From the NCBI RefSeq assembly GCF_016654005.1, contig NZ_JAEPWN010000004.1, positions 124,001 through 188,000 of the forward strand: a DNA stretch of 64,000 nt, given 5' to 3'. The notes below the pieces were generated by a model. The model ran no database searches, was not told the origin of the DNA, and saw nothing but the letters and a program-made list of their open reading frames with translations. The position numbers were made by a program, and so were the translations under genes. Shown here piece after piece: positions 30,876 to 40,568 of the stretch (its first letter is position 1; the number at the start of each line of letters is the position of its first letter). Source of the DNA: Brevundimonas nasdae (lineage in GTDB: Bacteria; Pseudomonadota; Alphaproteobacteria; Caulobacterales; Caulobacteraceae).

Positions 30876-32227
30876 TTTCCGGCGATGGCCACCGCGTCGA
30901 ACATCAGGCTGGGCACGTTGAAGGAACCCCGGAACTCCAGATCCGATCCCCGCTGTAGGCGCAGATAAAGCTCGGGCAGCTTGCCCGCCACGGTTACTTC
31001 GCTGACCGGATAGGCGATCTCGCCGTTCTCGAACCAGAAGCCAGACACCCCGGCGGACCAGTCGCCGGTGTTGCCGTTCAGCGAAGGGCCGAACATCGAG
31101 GTGACCAGCAGGCCGCTCCCGGCGTCGCCCATCAGGCCCGCCAAATCGCGCTCGCCCGGCTCCATATGCAGGTTGTGGGTCGAGACGCCCGACGGCCCGG
31201 CCAACCCGCGCGACGCATGGCCCGTCGCCTGCATCCCCAACTGACGCGCCGAGGCGGTGTTCAGCAGCCAGGTGGTCAGCACGCCGTCGTCGAACAGGGC
31301 GCGACGCTCGACCGCGACGCCTTCGTCATCGAACGGGGTCGACCCCAGGCCGCGCTTACGGAACGGGTCGTCGATCAGGCTGACGCCCTCGGCGAAGACC
31401 TTCTGGCCCAGTTTGTCTTTCAGGAAGGAGGTGCCGCGCGCGATGGACGGCCCAGCGATGGCGCCGACCGCGGGCGACACGATCTGGCCCGCGACGCGGT
31501 TCTCGAAGATGACCGGCGCGGTGGTCGAGGCGATCTTGCGCGGCCCGGTGCGCGACACGGCCTTTTCACCGGCATAGACGCCGATGGACTGGGCGCTGGG
31601 CAGGTCAGACAGGTGGCGGGTGGTGCGGCTTTCGCCGCCGCGCTCCATGGCCCCGTCCTTCTCGGCGATGACGCCGACGCCCAGCGAGAAGGCCGTGCCG
31701 CGATAGTCGCCGTCGAAACCGTGCGAGGTCGCCAGGCGCCAGCGGCTGGACGACCAGGAGGCATGGCCGCCTTCGGATTTCGCCACGCCGGGGACAGCCA
31801 GTGCGGCAGCCTCGGCCTGGGCTGATGCGCGCTCCAGTTCCTCCGCCGTGCGTTCGCTGGCGTCATACAGGTCCAGATCGGCATAGGGGCCGCGCGCCAG
31901 ACGGTCTTCGGGTGCGAAACCGGCGTGGGGGTCTTCCGGCGCCAGACGGGCCATGGCCACGGCGCGTTCAACCAGACGGGTGCGGGTGGCCTCCGACAGA
32001 TCTGAGGCGGACACCGAGGCCTGACGCTGGCCGACGAAGACCCGCAGGCCCAGATCGCGCGATTCCTCGCGCTCCACATCCTCAAGCCTGCCGTTGCGGA
32101 CTCCGACCGACAGCGACTGGCGGTCGGCGCTGACGGCCTCGGCGGCGTCGGCCCCGGCCTTCAGGGCCGCCTGGACGATGTCATTGAGAAGATCGGTGGA
32201 GACGGACGCGGTCGTGGTTTCAGTCAT
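30872..32227 (-). CDS. pmbA: TldD/PmbA family metalloprotease-like protein (PmbA/TldE homologue)
   Basis: 451 aa. Family features: VSVGVRNGRLEDVEREESRDLGLRVFVGQRQASVSASDLSE near the N-terminus, RGTSFLKDKLGQKVF and STPFDDEGVA in the middle, and GDWSAGVSGFWFENGEIAYPVSEVTVAG near the C-terminus. PmbA/TldE lacks the HExxH zinc motif of TldD, as here, and acts with it in peptide maturation and degradation. ATG 32227; the cysQ-like gene overlaps its end. Confidence 0.92.
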   Translation of the reverse strand: MTETTTASVSTDLLNDIVQAALKAGADAAEAVSADRQSLSVGVRNGRLEDVEREESRDLGLRVFVGQRQASVSASDLSEATRTRLVERAVAMARLAPEDPHAGFAPEDRLARGPYADLDLYDASERTAEELERASAQAEAAALAVPGVAKSEGGHASWSSSRWRLATSHGFDGDYRGTAFSLGVGVIAEKDGAMERGGESRTTRHLSDLPSAQSIGVYAGEKAVSRTGPRKIASTTAPVIFENRVAGQIVSPAVGAIAGPSIARGTSFLKDKLGQKVFAEGVSLIDDPFRKRGLGSTPFDDEGVAVERRALFDDGVLTTWLLNTASARQLGMQATGHASRGLAGPSGVSTHNLHMEPGERDLAGLMGDAGSGLLVTSMFGPSLNGNTGDWSAGVSGFWFENGEIAYPVSEVTVAGKLPELYLRLQRGSDLEFRGSFNVPSLMFDAVAIAGK

Positions 32228-32281
32228 GCCCCGATATGGCGGACGCGCCCCCGCACCGCAACATGGCGCCGCCGAACAGTC

Positions 32282-32689
32282 TCACACGATGGCGTAGGCG
32301 ATCAGGCCCACCGCCGCCGCCAGCAGGGAAATCCACGTCAGACCCATGCCCAGCACCCGCCCCAGCGATGGCCCGGTCTGGAACAGCAGGCCCAGCGCAT
32401 GGATGATCCGCCCCGCAAACAGCGTCCCGCCCACCGCATGAACCATCCACGGCTCAGCCCCCAGCACCGCCAGCAGCCCCATCGCCGCCATGCCGGGCGC
32501 GGCGTATTCGACGCAGTTGCCAAAGGCGCGGGTGGCGGACTGAAGCTCAGGGTTCCCCCCGTCGCCGAACGAGACCAGATGCCGCCTGCGACCGCTGGAC
32601 ACCACGCCGGACAGCACCAGCAGCAACAGTATCAGCAGGCCGCTCCACAGGCCCGCCGCCTGCAGAGCCAGCATCAGATGAGGCGTCAT
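32282..32689 (-). CDS. MAPEG family membrane protein
   Basis: 135 aa with four hydrophobic segments and the signature NPELQSATRAFGNCVEYAAPGMAAMGLLAVLG plus GRIIHALG typical of MAPEG proteins (membrane-associated eicosanoid/glutathione metabolism). Bacterial members often have glutathione transferase or peroxidase activity, not predictable here. Starts three bases after the stop of the M14 peptidase gene. Confidence 0.88.
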   Translation of the reverse strand: MTPHLMLALQAAGLWSGLLILLLLVLSGVVSSGRRRHLVSFGDGGNPELQSATRAFGNCVEYAAPGMAAMGLLAVLGAEPWMVHAVGGTLFAGRIIHALGLLFQTGPSLGRVLGMGLTWISLLAAAVGLIAYAIV

Positions 32690-32692
32690 GGC

Positions 32693-34534
32693 TCAGTTCT
32701 CGCGCGCGATCGGGTACAGCAGGTAGCGGTCGTCATAGAAGGGCGTCCGCTCATAGAACCAGGCCAGCCGGGCCTGCGGATCGGCGGCGAAGGCCGCATC
32801 CGCCGCCAGTTTCGCCTCGAACTCGGCCTTGAGCGCCGGGTCCGCCGCCAGCATCTTCTCGGCCAGGGGCGCAATGGCGTAGGCCTCGATATATTCGACC
32901 CGGCTCATCACCTCGGGGAACAGGCCCCAGGCGAAGAAGCTCTCGTTCGACTGCGGCTCCAGCAGCAGGATGGCCACATCGCCCAGCGGCTGATCGGTCG
33001 GAACCCGCACCGATCCAGTGGGGAAGGTCCAGTCGCGGCGCTCCACATTGACCGTCTCGACCGAGGTCTGGACGTGGCCCTCATTGGGGCTGGCGGCCAG
33101 TTTGGGCGACACCAGACGCAGCATGTCGACGTTGACCACGCGCGGCGCCGCGACCGTCTCCATCTGCACCCCGTGCGCCTTCAGCCGCTCGATGATGTCG
33201 GTGCGGTAGCTGGGAATCCAGTAGGCCGTCGGCCGTTGCAGGGTCAGGGTCGGCTTGGACCCATAGAAGGGCATCTGCCACAGCACGGGGTCAGGCTGGC
33301 CCGACCAGCGGATTTCGTTGCGGCCCGACGCCGGACTGAAATAGGTGTCGAACAGCACGCCCTTGAACGGACGGGTGGAGGAAGGGGCCTCGTCCTGCTC
33401 GAAATTGGCCAGGATCTCCGCCGGGCGCAGGGCGCGGTCCTGTTCGGTCGCCGCCCTCAGCGCCGAACCCTTGTCCGCCAGCAGCCTCAGCGCCTCTTCG
33501 ATGAATACGTAGGTGCCCAACACCCGCTGCTCGTGCGGCTTCAGGCTGTGGTTCTCGATCAGGATCGTCGGGACGTGGGCCGCCGCACCCCAGCCGTTGG
33601 AATAGCGTTCGCCCAGCCCGCCGTCCGACAGGCCCTTCTTAGGTTCATCGTCATCGACCCCGAACACCAGCTCGCCGGGGATGTGGCCTTCACGCTCCAG
33701 CGCCGCATTCATGGCGGGCTTGAACACGGAATCCAGCCACTGCGATCCGTGCGGCGAGCGGCTGAACGAACCGTCCTCGCCATTGAAGCCGAAGGTCACG
33801 TCATACTGGTAGTCCAGACCGTCGGTGACGTGGACGTCGACATAGAGGTCGGGTCGGTATTTCAGGATCAGACCGCGCACGGCCCGCATCTCGGGCTGGT
33901 CCAGCTTCAGATAGTCGCGGTTCAGGTTCTGGTTGCTCGCCGTGTTGCGCCAGCCCTGAATGCGTGGCCCGCGCTGGTTGGGCCGGGAATAGGCCGACGC
34001 CCGTTCATGCCCGTCCACGCTCAGGATCGGGATCAGGATCAGGTTCACCCGGTCCAGCAGGGCGTCCTTGCCGTAGAAGGCGATGTCGCGCAGCAGCATC
34101 ATGCCCGCGTCCTTGCCGTCGATCTCGCCGGGGTGGATGCCCGCCTGGATCATCAGCACCGGCTTGGCCGGATCAAACGCAGCGCCGTCCTTGGACGCGA
34201 TCACCGCATAGATGGGCCGCCCCTCGGGCGACGTGCCGAACTGTTCGATGCGGATCAGGTCCGACGCCGCATCCAGCCGGTCGAACCAGGCGCGGGTGTC
34301 GGCATAGTCGGGGCTGAAATCATGGGCGGGATCCGCCTCGAACGCCGTGACCCACGGATCGGATACGCCCCTCAACAGGGCCTTTGACGCGCCGTTCCAC
34401 GCGGGCGCTGGCGGCAGGAAGGCTTGATCCCACGGGGCGGCGTTGGGAACGGACGAAGGCGTTTGAGACATGACGGGGGTCACCCAGCAGGTTAGGGCGG
34501 CCAGAACGGCCGGAACTGCAAGATAGGGATGCAT
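32693..34534 (-). CDS. Secreted M14-family metallocarboxypeptidase-like protein
   Basis: 613 aa with signal peptide MHPYLAVPAVLAALTCWVTPVMSQ. Zinc-binding H and E appear in MIQAGIHPGEIDGKDAG and the third ligand fits DVHVTDG, the M14 arrangement; NQNLNRDYLKLDQPEMRAV is the substrate-binding Arg region. The long C-terminal half is a second domain with no name I can give. ATG 34534 begins the signal peptide; a 105-codon upstream extension is not supported. Confidence 0.87.
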   Translation of the reverse strand: MHPYLAVPAVLAALTCWVTPVMSQTPSSVPNAAPWDQAFLPPAPAWNGASKALLRGVSDPWVTAFEADPAHDFSPDYADTRAWFDRLDAASDLIRIEQFGTSPEGRPIYAVIASKDGAAFDPAKPVLMIQAGIHPGEIDGKDAGMMLLRDIAFYGKDALLDRVNLILIPILSVDGHERASAYSRPNQRGPRIQGWRNTASNQNLNRDYLKLDQPEMRAVRGLILKYRPDLYVDVHVTDGLDYQYDVTFGFNGEDGSFSRSPHGSQWLDSVFKPAMNAALEREGHIPGELVFGVDDDEPKKGLSDGGLGERYSNGWGAAAHVPTILIENHSLKPHEQRVLGTYVFIEEALRLLADKGSALRAATEQDRALRPAEILANFEQDEAPSSTRPFKGVLFDTYFSPASGRNEIRWSGQPDPVLWQMPFYGSKPTLTLQRPTAYWIPSYRTDIIERLKAHGVQMETVAAPRVVNVDMLRLVSPKLAASPNEGHVQTSVETVNVERRDWTFPTGSVRVPTDQPLGDVAILLLEPQSNESFFAWGLFPEVMSRVEYIEAYAIAPLAEKMLAADPALKAEFEAKLAADAAFAADPQARLAWFYERTPFYDDRYLLYPIAREN

Positions 34535-34572
34535 GAAGGCTTTCGTGGGCCGATTGCCCCCGCCTGACAAGC

Positions 34573-35205
34573 TCATCCCCCCGCGCCCAGCGCCGGCGCC
34601 CAGCCTCCGGCTGCAATCAGCGCCGAGGCCGCGTTCAGCACGCCCCACAGGCTGTAGAGCAGCACGATCACCAGGGCGGCGACCACCGCACGACGCCACG
34701 GCGTAAAGGCGGCTGTGGCCGTGCAGATCACGAATATGCCGGTTCCGACCCACAACCTGACCGAACTGGCCAGTTTGGCGAACCCGGGATCCAGTTGGGC
34801 CAACACGAGCAGCACCATCGCCACGATCAGGTTGGCCGCCAGAATGCACGAGAAGACCAGCCGCCGCCGCGCCCAGAAATGATCGTCCAGATCAATCCTG
34901 TCCTCGCCGCCTTCAGCTGAAACCCGCGGGAAGGTGATGCTGGCGGCGACATAGAAGGTGGCGGCGATAATCAGGGCGATCAGCAGCACGGAGGTGTTGA
35001 ACGGCGCGCCGCGGAATATCACCCAGGCCTGGTTCCAGAAGGTGCCGATCTCGATGGCCACGAACATCGCCAGCAGGGGCGTCAGCAGGCCGAACCGGAT
35101 GCGGTCCTTCTCATGCAGGACCCGCGCAAACCCGCCGACCAGTTCGGCGACGGACAAGCCCAGCAACAGGCCATAGAAACTGAAAAAGAACTCGAACGAA
35201 CTCAA
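34573..35205 (-). CDS. Multi-span membrane protein of unknown function
   Basis: 210 aa with about six hydrophobic segments (FYGLLLGLSVAELVGGFARVL, LLTPLLAMFVAIEI, TSVLLIALIIAATFYVA, LVFSCILAANLIVAMVLLVLA and two more). Small charged loops, no motif recognised. TTG start with GGGGG about seven bases upstream; no nearer ATG in frame. Likely transcribed with the downstream M14 peptidase gene. Confidence 0.75.
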   Translation of the reverse strand: MSSFEFFFSFYGLLLGLSVAELVGGFARVLHEKDRIRFGLLTPLLAMFVAIEIGTFWNQAWVIFRGAPFNTSVLLIALIIAATFYVAASITFPRVSAEGGEDRIDLDDHFWARRRLVFSCILAANLIVAMVLLVLAQLDPGFAKLASSVRLWVGTGIFVICTATAAFTPWRRAVVAALVIVLLYSLWGVLNAASALIAAGGWAPALGAGG

Positions 35206-35283
35206 ACGCCATCCCCCGGACTGAGAACGACAGAGCTAAACCGTATCCGGGGCCGCCGCCAGTCGGCGTCTTGTGCAGGCATC

Positions 35284-35311
35284 GCCTCCGCCGCGATCAG
35301 GCGGCGGAGGC
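35284..35311. terminator. Perfect 11-bp hairpin downstream of DUF3829-like gene
   Basis: GCCTCCGCCGC (35284-35294) and its reverse complement (35301-35311) around a 6-base loop, 11 bp past the stop of the minus-strand lipoprotein gene. No T-run follows, so it may be a terminator needing other factors or simply an mRNA 3' stabiliser. Confidence 0.5.
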
Positions 35312-35322
35312 GGCGGTCATGG

Positions 35323-36255
35323 TCAGATCGGCATTTCGACGCGGTTCACCGTGCCGATGGCGCGATTGTAGTCGCTGACGATGCTCTCGCGGTGGCGGTC
35401 ATTCTTGTCCTGCTTGTAGTCGCGCCACGAGCCGATGATCGAATCCAGGTTTCCGGCGATGGAGCTGAGCTCGGACTTGTTGGCGGCGTCTGCGGCCAGA
35501 CCCGCCTGGGCCTCGCGCAGCTTACCGGTGGCGGCGACGAACTCGGGCAGCAGGCGGTCGGCCTCGGCCGTGTTGTCGTCGATCACGGCGGTGGTGAAGT
35601 GATCGGCCTTCTGCATGGCGTCCATCATGCTGGCCTCGGCGGTGTGGCCCGCCTTGACCAGGGCCGCCATCTTGGCCGCATTGGCGGCGCGCTGATACTC
35701 GGTCAGGGCCGCATCGAACTCGTTGATGCCCGCGATCGAGTTTTCGTAGGCCGAGATCAGGGCCGCGTGCGCGGCCTTGCCCTGGGCCAGATTGTCTTCG
35801 CGATAGGCGCGGGATTCATAATAGGGGTCCAGCGTCTTCCACTGGGCCAGCAGCGCCTCAAGGTGCGGCAGCAGCTTGTCCACCGCCGCGTCGGTCCGCT
35901 GGCTCTGGCCGCCGCCCGACAGGGCCTTGCCTTCCTTCAGCTTGGCGATCGCCGTTTCCAGCGTGGTGATGTTCTCGGGGAAGTTGATGGTGCTGGACGC
36001 AGCGGCGTTCGGAATATCCGTCTTCTGATAGCGTTCGAAGTTCTCGGATACGCCCCAGTTGTTGTCGATCAGCTTATTGAACGCCTCGGAATAGAGGCCC
36101 ATTTTCTGCTGCGTCGATTCGTTTCCGGCGGCGGCCGTGATCGATTGGGGCCGCCCTTCGGCGCCGCCCTTGGCGTCGCCCTGTCCGCAGGCCGCAAGCC
36201 CCATCGTCATCGCGCAGACCAAGGCCATGGCGCTGACAGCTGTCCGAGATTTCAT
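35323..36255 (-). CDS. DUF3829-type (YiiG-like) lipoprotein
   Basis: 310 aa predicted lipoprotein: signal MKSRTAVSAMALVCAMTMGLAAC with lipobox LAAC. The body is almost wholly helical, with EAFNKLIDNNWGVSENFERYQK and YEYxRA-like ALTEYQRAANAAK, resembling DUF3829/YiiG proteins; role unknown. ATG 36255 follows GAAGGG. An 8-1-8 palindrome lies 101 bp upstream of its start. Confidence 0.82.
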   Translation of the reverse strand: MKSRTAVSAMALVCAMTMGLAACGQGDAKGGAEGRPQSITAAAGNESTQQKMGLYSEAFNKLIDNNWGVSENFERYQKTDIPNAAASSTINFPENITTLETAIAKLKEGKALSGGGQSQRTDAAVDKLLPHLEALLAQWKTLDPYYESRAYREDNLAQGKAAHAALISAYENSIAGINEFDAALTEYQRAANAAKMAALVKAGHTAEASMMDAMQKADHFTTAVIDDNTAEADRLLPEFVAATGKLREAQAGLAADAANKSELSSIAGNLDSIIGSWRDYKQDKNDRHRESIVSDYNRAIGTVNRVEMPI

Positions 36256-36355
36256 ATGGATTTTCCCTTCCTCGACCGGCGAAGAGACAGCTTCGCCGCA
36301 GTCCGGGAGACGGAACGCCACGGCAAAGCCCGGGTTCTCCAAAAACCAATGTTCG

Positions 36356-36372
36356 TTGCGATTAAATCGCAA
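36356..36372. promoter_or_regulatory. 8-1-8 bp palindrome in the gap between ubiD and the DUF3829-like gene
   Basis: TTGCGATT-A-AATCGCAA, an exact inverted repeat with one central base, in the 132-bp gap upstream of the DUF3829-type gene. Its size fits a dimeric regulator site, but no regulator is nearby. Confidence 0.35.
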
Positions 36373-36387
36373 GTCTCTGATAAGTCG

Positions 36388-37917
36388 TCACTTCCAGATC
36401 GGTTTGCCGTCGCCCGGCAGGCCCAGCCGGTCCCACATGTCGGAAACCCGCTCGACCACGTCCTGATCCATGCGGATCTCCTCGCCCCATTCCCGCTTGG
36501 TCTCGGGCTCCCACTTGTCGGTGGCGTCCAGACCGATCTTGGAGCCCAGCCCGCTCTCGGGTGAGGCGAAGTCCAGATAGTCGATGGGGGTGGATTCGAT
36601 CAGGGTGATGTCGCGCGCCGGGTCCATCTTGGTCGAGATGGCCCACATGACGTCCTTCCAGTCGCGGGCGTCGATGTCGTCGTCCACGACGATGACCCAT
36701 TTGGTGTACATGAACTGGCGCAGATAGCTCCAGACGCCCAGCATCACCCGCTTGGCGTGGCCCGGATAGGCCTTCTTCATCGACACCACCGCGATCCGGT
36801 AGCTGCACCCCTCGGGCGGCAGCCAGAAGTCGACGATCTCGGGGAACTGCTGGCGCAACAGGGGAATGAACACCTCGTTCAGCGCCTCGCCCAGCACGCT
36901 GGGCTCGTCCGGCGGACGACCGGTGAAGGTGGTCAGATAGATGGGGTCGCGGCGCATGGTGACGGCGCTGACCTGGAAGACCGGGAACTTCTCGACCGAG
37001 TTGTAATAGCCGGTGTGGTCGCCGTACGGGCCTTCGTCCTCGAACTCGTCCAGCAGGACATGGCCTTCCAGCACGATCTCGGCCTGGGCAGGCACCATCA
37101 GCGGCACGGTCTTGCAGGGGACCAGTTCGGCCTTGGCGCCCCGCATCAGGCCCGCGAACTGATATTCCGACAATGTGTCCGGCACCGGCGTCACCGCCGC
37201 CAGGATCGTGCCCGGATCGGCCCCCAGAACCACGGCGCAGGGCAGGGGCTCGCGCTTTCCGGCCTTCTTGTGCCGGGCATAGTGCTGGGCCCCGCCCCGG
37301 TGGGCCAGCCAGCGCATGATGGCCTTGTCCTTGCCCAGGACCTGCATCCGATAGATGCCCAGGTTGAAGTCGTCCTCGCGGTCGTCCGACGGCCCCTTGG
37401 TCACGACCAGACCCCAGGTGATCAGGGGCGCAGGCTCGCCGGGCCAGCACGACTGGACGGGCAGGGCGGTCAGGTCGATCTGGTCGCCCTTCAGCACCAC
37501 CTCTTGCACCGGCGCCTTCTTGACCGTCTTGGGCCGCATCGACATGACGGTCTGCGCCAGCGGCAGCATCTCCATCGCATCGCCCAGTCCGCGCGGCGGG
37601 GTGGGATTTCTCAGGAAGGCCAGCAGTTCGCCGACCTCGCGCAGCTCCGCCGTGGTGGTGCGCGCCTTGCCCTCCAGCGTCACCCCCATGGCCACCCGCT
37701 TCACCGTGCCGAACAGATTGGCCAGGCAGGGGATGGGGCTGATGGTTCCGTCCGGCATCACCGGCTTTTCGAACAGGACCGCCGGGCCGCCGTTCCTCAG
37801 CAGCCGGGTCTGGATCTCGGTCATCTCCAGCACGGTCGAGACCGGCTCGGACACCCGCACCAGTTCGCCGTCGGCTTCCAGTTGCTCGATGAAGTCGCGA
37901 AGGGATTTGTAGGCCAT
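36388..37917 (-). CDS. ubiD: UbiD family decarboxylase
   Basis: 509 aa prenylated-FMN-dependent decarboxylase. The sequence [21 protein letters not shown] opens UbiD proteins; [45 protein letters not shown] and [12 protein letters not shown] (containing the conserved Glu region) are visible. The likely role is decarboxylating 4-hydroxy-3-polyprenylbenzoate in ubiquinone synthesis. No ubiX lies in the window. ATG 37917 chosen; the upstream open codons run into a palindromic element. Confidence 0.94.
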   Translation of the reverse strand: MAYKSLRDFIEQLEADGELVRVSEPVSTVLEMTEIQTRLLRNGGPAVLFEKPVMPDGTISPIPCLANLFGTVKRVAMGVTLEGKARTTTAELREVGELLAFLRNPTPPRGLGDAMEMLPLAQTVMSMRPKTVKKAPVQEVVLKGDQIDLTALPVQSCWPGEPAPLITWGLVVTKGPSDDREDDFNLGIYRMQVLGKDKAIMRWLAHRGGAQHYARHKKAGKREPLPCAVVLGADPGTILAAVTPVPDTLSEYQFAGLMRGAKAELVPCKTVPLMVPAQAEIVLEGHVLLDEFEDEGPYGDHTGYYNSVEKFPVFQVSAVTMRRDPIYLTTFTGRPPDEPSVLGEALNEVFIPLLRQQFPEIVDFWLPPEGCSYRIAVVSMKKAYPGHAKRVMLGVWSYLRQFMYTKWVIVVDDDIDARDWKDVMWAISTKMDPARDITLIESTPIDYLDFASPESGLGSKIGLDATDKWEPETKREWGEEIRMDQDVVERVSDMWDRLGLPGDGKPIWK

Positions 37918-37929
37918 GAAGCGTGGCTT

Positions 37930-37991
37930 AGAGCATGATCGTTTCAGGTGGAACCGCGAAGCGGTTCCGACAGAAGCGTGAATCATGCTCT
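37930..37991. repeat. Palindromic element with GAGCATGAT/ATCATGCTC ends
   Basis: About 60 bp: outer arms GAGCATGAT (37931) and ATCATGCTC (37982-37990), inner GGAACCGC/GCGGTTCC stem. Looks like the intergenic palindromes widely seen in alphaproteobacteria. It ends the space upstream of ubiD. Confidence 0.75.
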
Positions 37992-38002
37992 CGCTTTAAT
38001 CT

Positions 38003-38064
38003 GGAGCCTGATTCACGGCATCGATGGAATCGCGCAGCGATTCCATCTCAACCGATCAGGCTCA
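38003..38064. repeat. Second, diverged palindromic element (GAGCCTGAT/ATCAGGCTC)
   Basis: Outer arms GAGCCTGAT (38004) and ATCAGGCTC (38055-38063) with inner GATGGAATCGC/GCGATTCCATC. Same plan as its neighbour with a base changed in each outer arm in a compensating way. Its last bases contain the stop codon of the Pr6Pr gene. Confidence 0.75.
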
Positions 38065-38724
38065 GGCGGGTCGCGCGCCTGTGTCACGCCCCGCGCGGCC
38101 CATCAGGCGATCCAGCCCGACTACCGCCAGTCCGACCGCCAGGAACAGGCCCAGCATGGCCGCCGCCCAGAAGCCGGTCCTGCCCCAGCCCAACTGCTCC
38201 ACATTCACGAACCAATAGGGCCACCAGCCCGAGGTGAAGCCGTGAAGCACCGTCCACATCACATAGATCAGCGGAAACGCCAGCCACCGGACTGCATCGA
38301 TCCAGCGCAGATGGCCCTTGGGCGTGAACATCAGCCAGTCCAGCACAAAGGCCGCGGGCATCACATAATGCAGCAGGCTGTTGGCCAGCCACGCCAGCCC
38401 CTGCGGCGCCCAGACATTCGCCAGCAGCAGGTGATAGGTCAGCCCCACCACCGCGATATACATGGCCAGCGCCGCCCGGACGTGGACATTGGCGCCCCAG
38501 CGTCCCAGTCGGCTGTCGGCCCGAACCAGCGGTGCTGTCAGGGCCAGCGCCGCCAGAAGATTGGTCAGGATTGTGAAATAGCTGAAGAAGTTGACGGTCA
38601 GGCCGGGCATGGCCTCGACCTCCGCCGGGCCGATCATCAGCAGATACTGAAGCCCCAGCGCCGCCCAGCCGACAACGGCGAAGGCGCCCTGCCACAGTCG
38701 TGGTCGATCACGCGCACGCAGCAT
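38062..38724 (-). CDS. Pr6Pr-type membrane protein
   Basis: 220 aa with about six transmembrane segments; VNFFSYFTILTNLLAALAL, LLHYVMPAAFVLDWLMF and PLIYVMWTVLHGFTSGWWPYWFVNV fit the Pr6Pr family. Function unknown. The stop codon lies inside a palindromic element, so the last codons may have been shaped by repeat insertion. Confidence 0.85.
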   Translation of the reverse strand: MLRARDRPRLWQGAFAVVGWAALGLQYLLMIGPAEVEAMPGLTVNFFSYFTILTNLLAALALTAPLVRADSRLGRWGANVHVRAALAMYIAVVGLTYHLLLANVWAPQGLAWLANSLLHYVMPAAFVLDWLMFTPKGHLRWIDAVRWLAFPLIYVMWTVLHGFTSGWWPYWFVNVEQLGWGRTGFWAAAMLGLFLAVGLAVVGLDRLMGRAGRDTGARPA

Positions 38725-38744
38725 GGACGCCCTCCCGTCGTCGA

Positions 38745-39587
38745 TCAGGCTTCAGTCTTGTCCCAATTGAAGGCGGGGTCCAGCCAGTCGCCGATGCGTT
38801 CGGCGCGATCCAGCGCGTTCAGGCGCTGAACCTCTTCCGCCGACAGTTCGAAATCGAAGATGTCGAAGTTTTCGCGCGCGCGGCTTTCCTTGGTCGTGCG
38901 CGGGATGGCGATGATCTTGTTCTGGATCAGCCAGCGCAGCGTCACCTGGCCGTTGGTTTTGCCGTGGGCCTTGGCGATTTCGGAAATGGTGGCGTCGTCA
39001 GCGATCTTGCCTTGGGCCAGCGGCGACCAGGCGGTGATCGACGATCCCAGCTCGGCGGCGGTGGCGACCAGCTGGTCAATGCCCAGATAGGGGTGGTGCT
39101 CGACCTGGTTGGTGATCAGCTTGGCCTTGGACAGACCCTGCGCTTGGCGGAACTCCTTGGACGGGAAGTTGGACAGGCCGATCGACTTGGTAAGGCCGGC
39201 TTCCTTGGCGGCGTTCAGGGCGCCCAGCGTCTCTTCGAACGACGGCTCGGCCTTGGGCCAGTGCAGCAGCAGCAGGTCCGGAACCGTGCCCAGGCTGTCG
39301 ACCGATTCCTGCGCCTGACGCAGCAGGCCGTCGTGGTCGAAGTGGTCGACCCAGATCTTGGTCGTCAGGAAGAAGTCTTCGCGCGCCACGCCGGAATCGC
39401 GGATGCCTTCGCCGACCGCCTTCTCGTTCTTGTAGATCCAGGCGGTGTCGATGTGGCGGTATCCGATCCGCAGCGCCTCGGCGACCATGCGCCGCGCGTC
39501 GTCCGGCTCCAGCTGCCACGTCCCGAAACCCAGCAGCGGGATTTCGATGTCGTCGACGGTAATTGTGGGTTGATCGCCATAAGCCAT
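38745..39587 (-). CDS. Aldo/keto reductase
   Basis: 280 aa NADPH-dependent oxidoreductase of the AKR superfamily (2,5-diketo-gluconate reductase-like branch). Motifs include IPLLGFGTWQL, GYRHIDTAWIYKNEKAVGEGI (catalytic D and Y), FLTTKIW with the Lys, LLLLHWP with the His, and SIGLSNF. ATG 39587 with AAGGA upstream; an upstream GTG at 39602 is a less likely start. Confidence 0.93.
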   Translation of the reverse strand: MAYGDQPTITVDDIEIPLLGFGTWQLEPDDARRMVAEALRIGYRHIDTAWIYKNEKAVGEGIRDSGVAREDFFLTTKIWVDHFDHDGLLRQAQESVDSLGTVPDLLLLHWPKAEPSFEETLGALNAAKEAGLTKSIGLSNFPSKEFRQAQGLSKAKLITNQVEHHPYLGIDQLVATAAELGSSITAWSPLAQGKIADDATISEIAKAHGKTNGQVTLRWLIQNKIIAIPRTTKESRARENFDIFDFELSAEEVQRLNALDRAERIGDWLDPAFNWDKTEA

Positions 39588-39622
39588 GGGACGGTCCTTC
39601 ACGTCAGGGGAGAGCGGAACAG

Positions 39623-40507
39623 TTAGGCGCCCGACGCCTCCGCCGAAAGGTCCTCATCAAACCATTGCAGAATTTCTTCCCACAGCGGCTCCATCCCCTT
39701 CCTGAACGCGCCCTCGTGCCCAATGCGTTTGACCCCGTAATCGTGGGGTCTGCGTGACAGGATTTTGACGGGCGCGGCAGGATAGGCGGACAGCAGGCGC
39801 GCGCCTGTGCCGGGCGTTGCGATGGGATCATCGCTGAAAATCCATGACCGGATCGGGGCGATCACCTTGTCGAACTGTTGCGGGTCCAGCGCGCCGTCGG
39901 CCAGTTCCTTCAAGAAATAGTCCGGCTTCAGGCACCATCGCTTCCAGGTCTCGAAAACCCCGCGCGGCAGGTCGGTCCCCCGCCACAGTTTGCCGCTGGG
40001 CACATAGCCGTGCTTGCGGATTTCACTGGGGCCCAGCCCCAGCCAGAAGAACAGCTCGAACGGGTTGTAGGTCCGGTGATGCCCGCCCCACCAGCCGGTG
40101 CCGACCGAGACGAAAGCGTGTTTCTCAAACCCGCTCTGGTTCGGCATGAAGCCGACGAAATGGCCGCCGACGCTGTGGCCGACATGAAAGACCGGCAGGC
40201 CCGGCGCCGCGACCTTCAGCGCCTTCAGGGCGGCGGGCATGTCCAGCCGCCCCCAGTCGGGATAATCCATTTGCATCCCCGCCAGATCATCCGACCGCGA
40301 TCCGCCGATGCCGCGATAGTCATAGGTCAGGACCACGGCCCCGCGCTCGGCCATCCAGCGCGCGAACCGGCCATAGAAGCCGCGTGGAAAGCCGGTCCCG
40401 GCTGAAACCAGCACCGCCATCCGCGCGTCCGTCGGGCGAAACAGCGTCGCCTCCAGCGGCCAGCCGTCGCTGGCCTTGATGATCCGGTCTTCAACCCTGA
40501 CACCCAC
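39623..40507 (-). CDS. Alpha/beta hydrolase (serine hydrolase)
   Basis: 294 aa. The nucleophile elbow is GHSVGGH, the oxyanion region is SAGTGFPRG, and the late Asp/His appear around FSDDPIATPGTGARLL and RIGHEGAF. It resembles predicted alpha/beta hydrolases of the lipase or esterase type; substrate unknown. GTG start at 40507 with AAAGGGG six bases upstream. Confidence 0.85.
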   Translation of the reverse strand: MGVRVEDRIIKASDGWPLEATLFRPTDARMAVLVSAGTGFPRGFYGRFARWMAERGAVVLTYDYRGIGGSRSDDLAGMQMDYPDWGRLDMPAALKALKVAAPGLPVFHVGHSVGGHFVGFMPNQSGFEKHAFVSVGTGWWGGHHRTYNPFELFFWLGLGPSEIRKHGYVPSGKLWRGTDLPRGVFETWKRWCLKPDYFLKELADGALDPQQFDKVIAPIRSWIFSDDPIATPGTGARLLSAYPAAPVKILSRRPHDYGVKRIGHEGAFRKGMEPLWEEILQWFDEDLSAEASGA

Positions 40508-40568
40508 GGAACGCCCCTTTGTCCGTTTTTATAGAATACGGACCATGGCTGATTTCCCCCGCGTCAGG

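Noticed and set aside
32399..34387. 662-aa plus-strand ORF opposite the M14 peptidase
   Set aside because: Composition is His/Arg/Gln-rich antisense noise; the minus strand encodes a signal peptide and zinc motifs.
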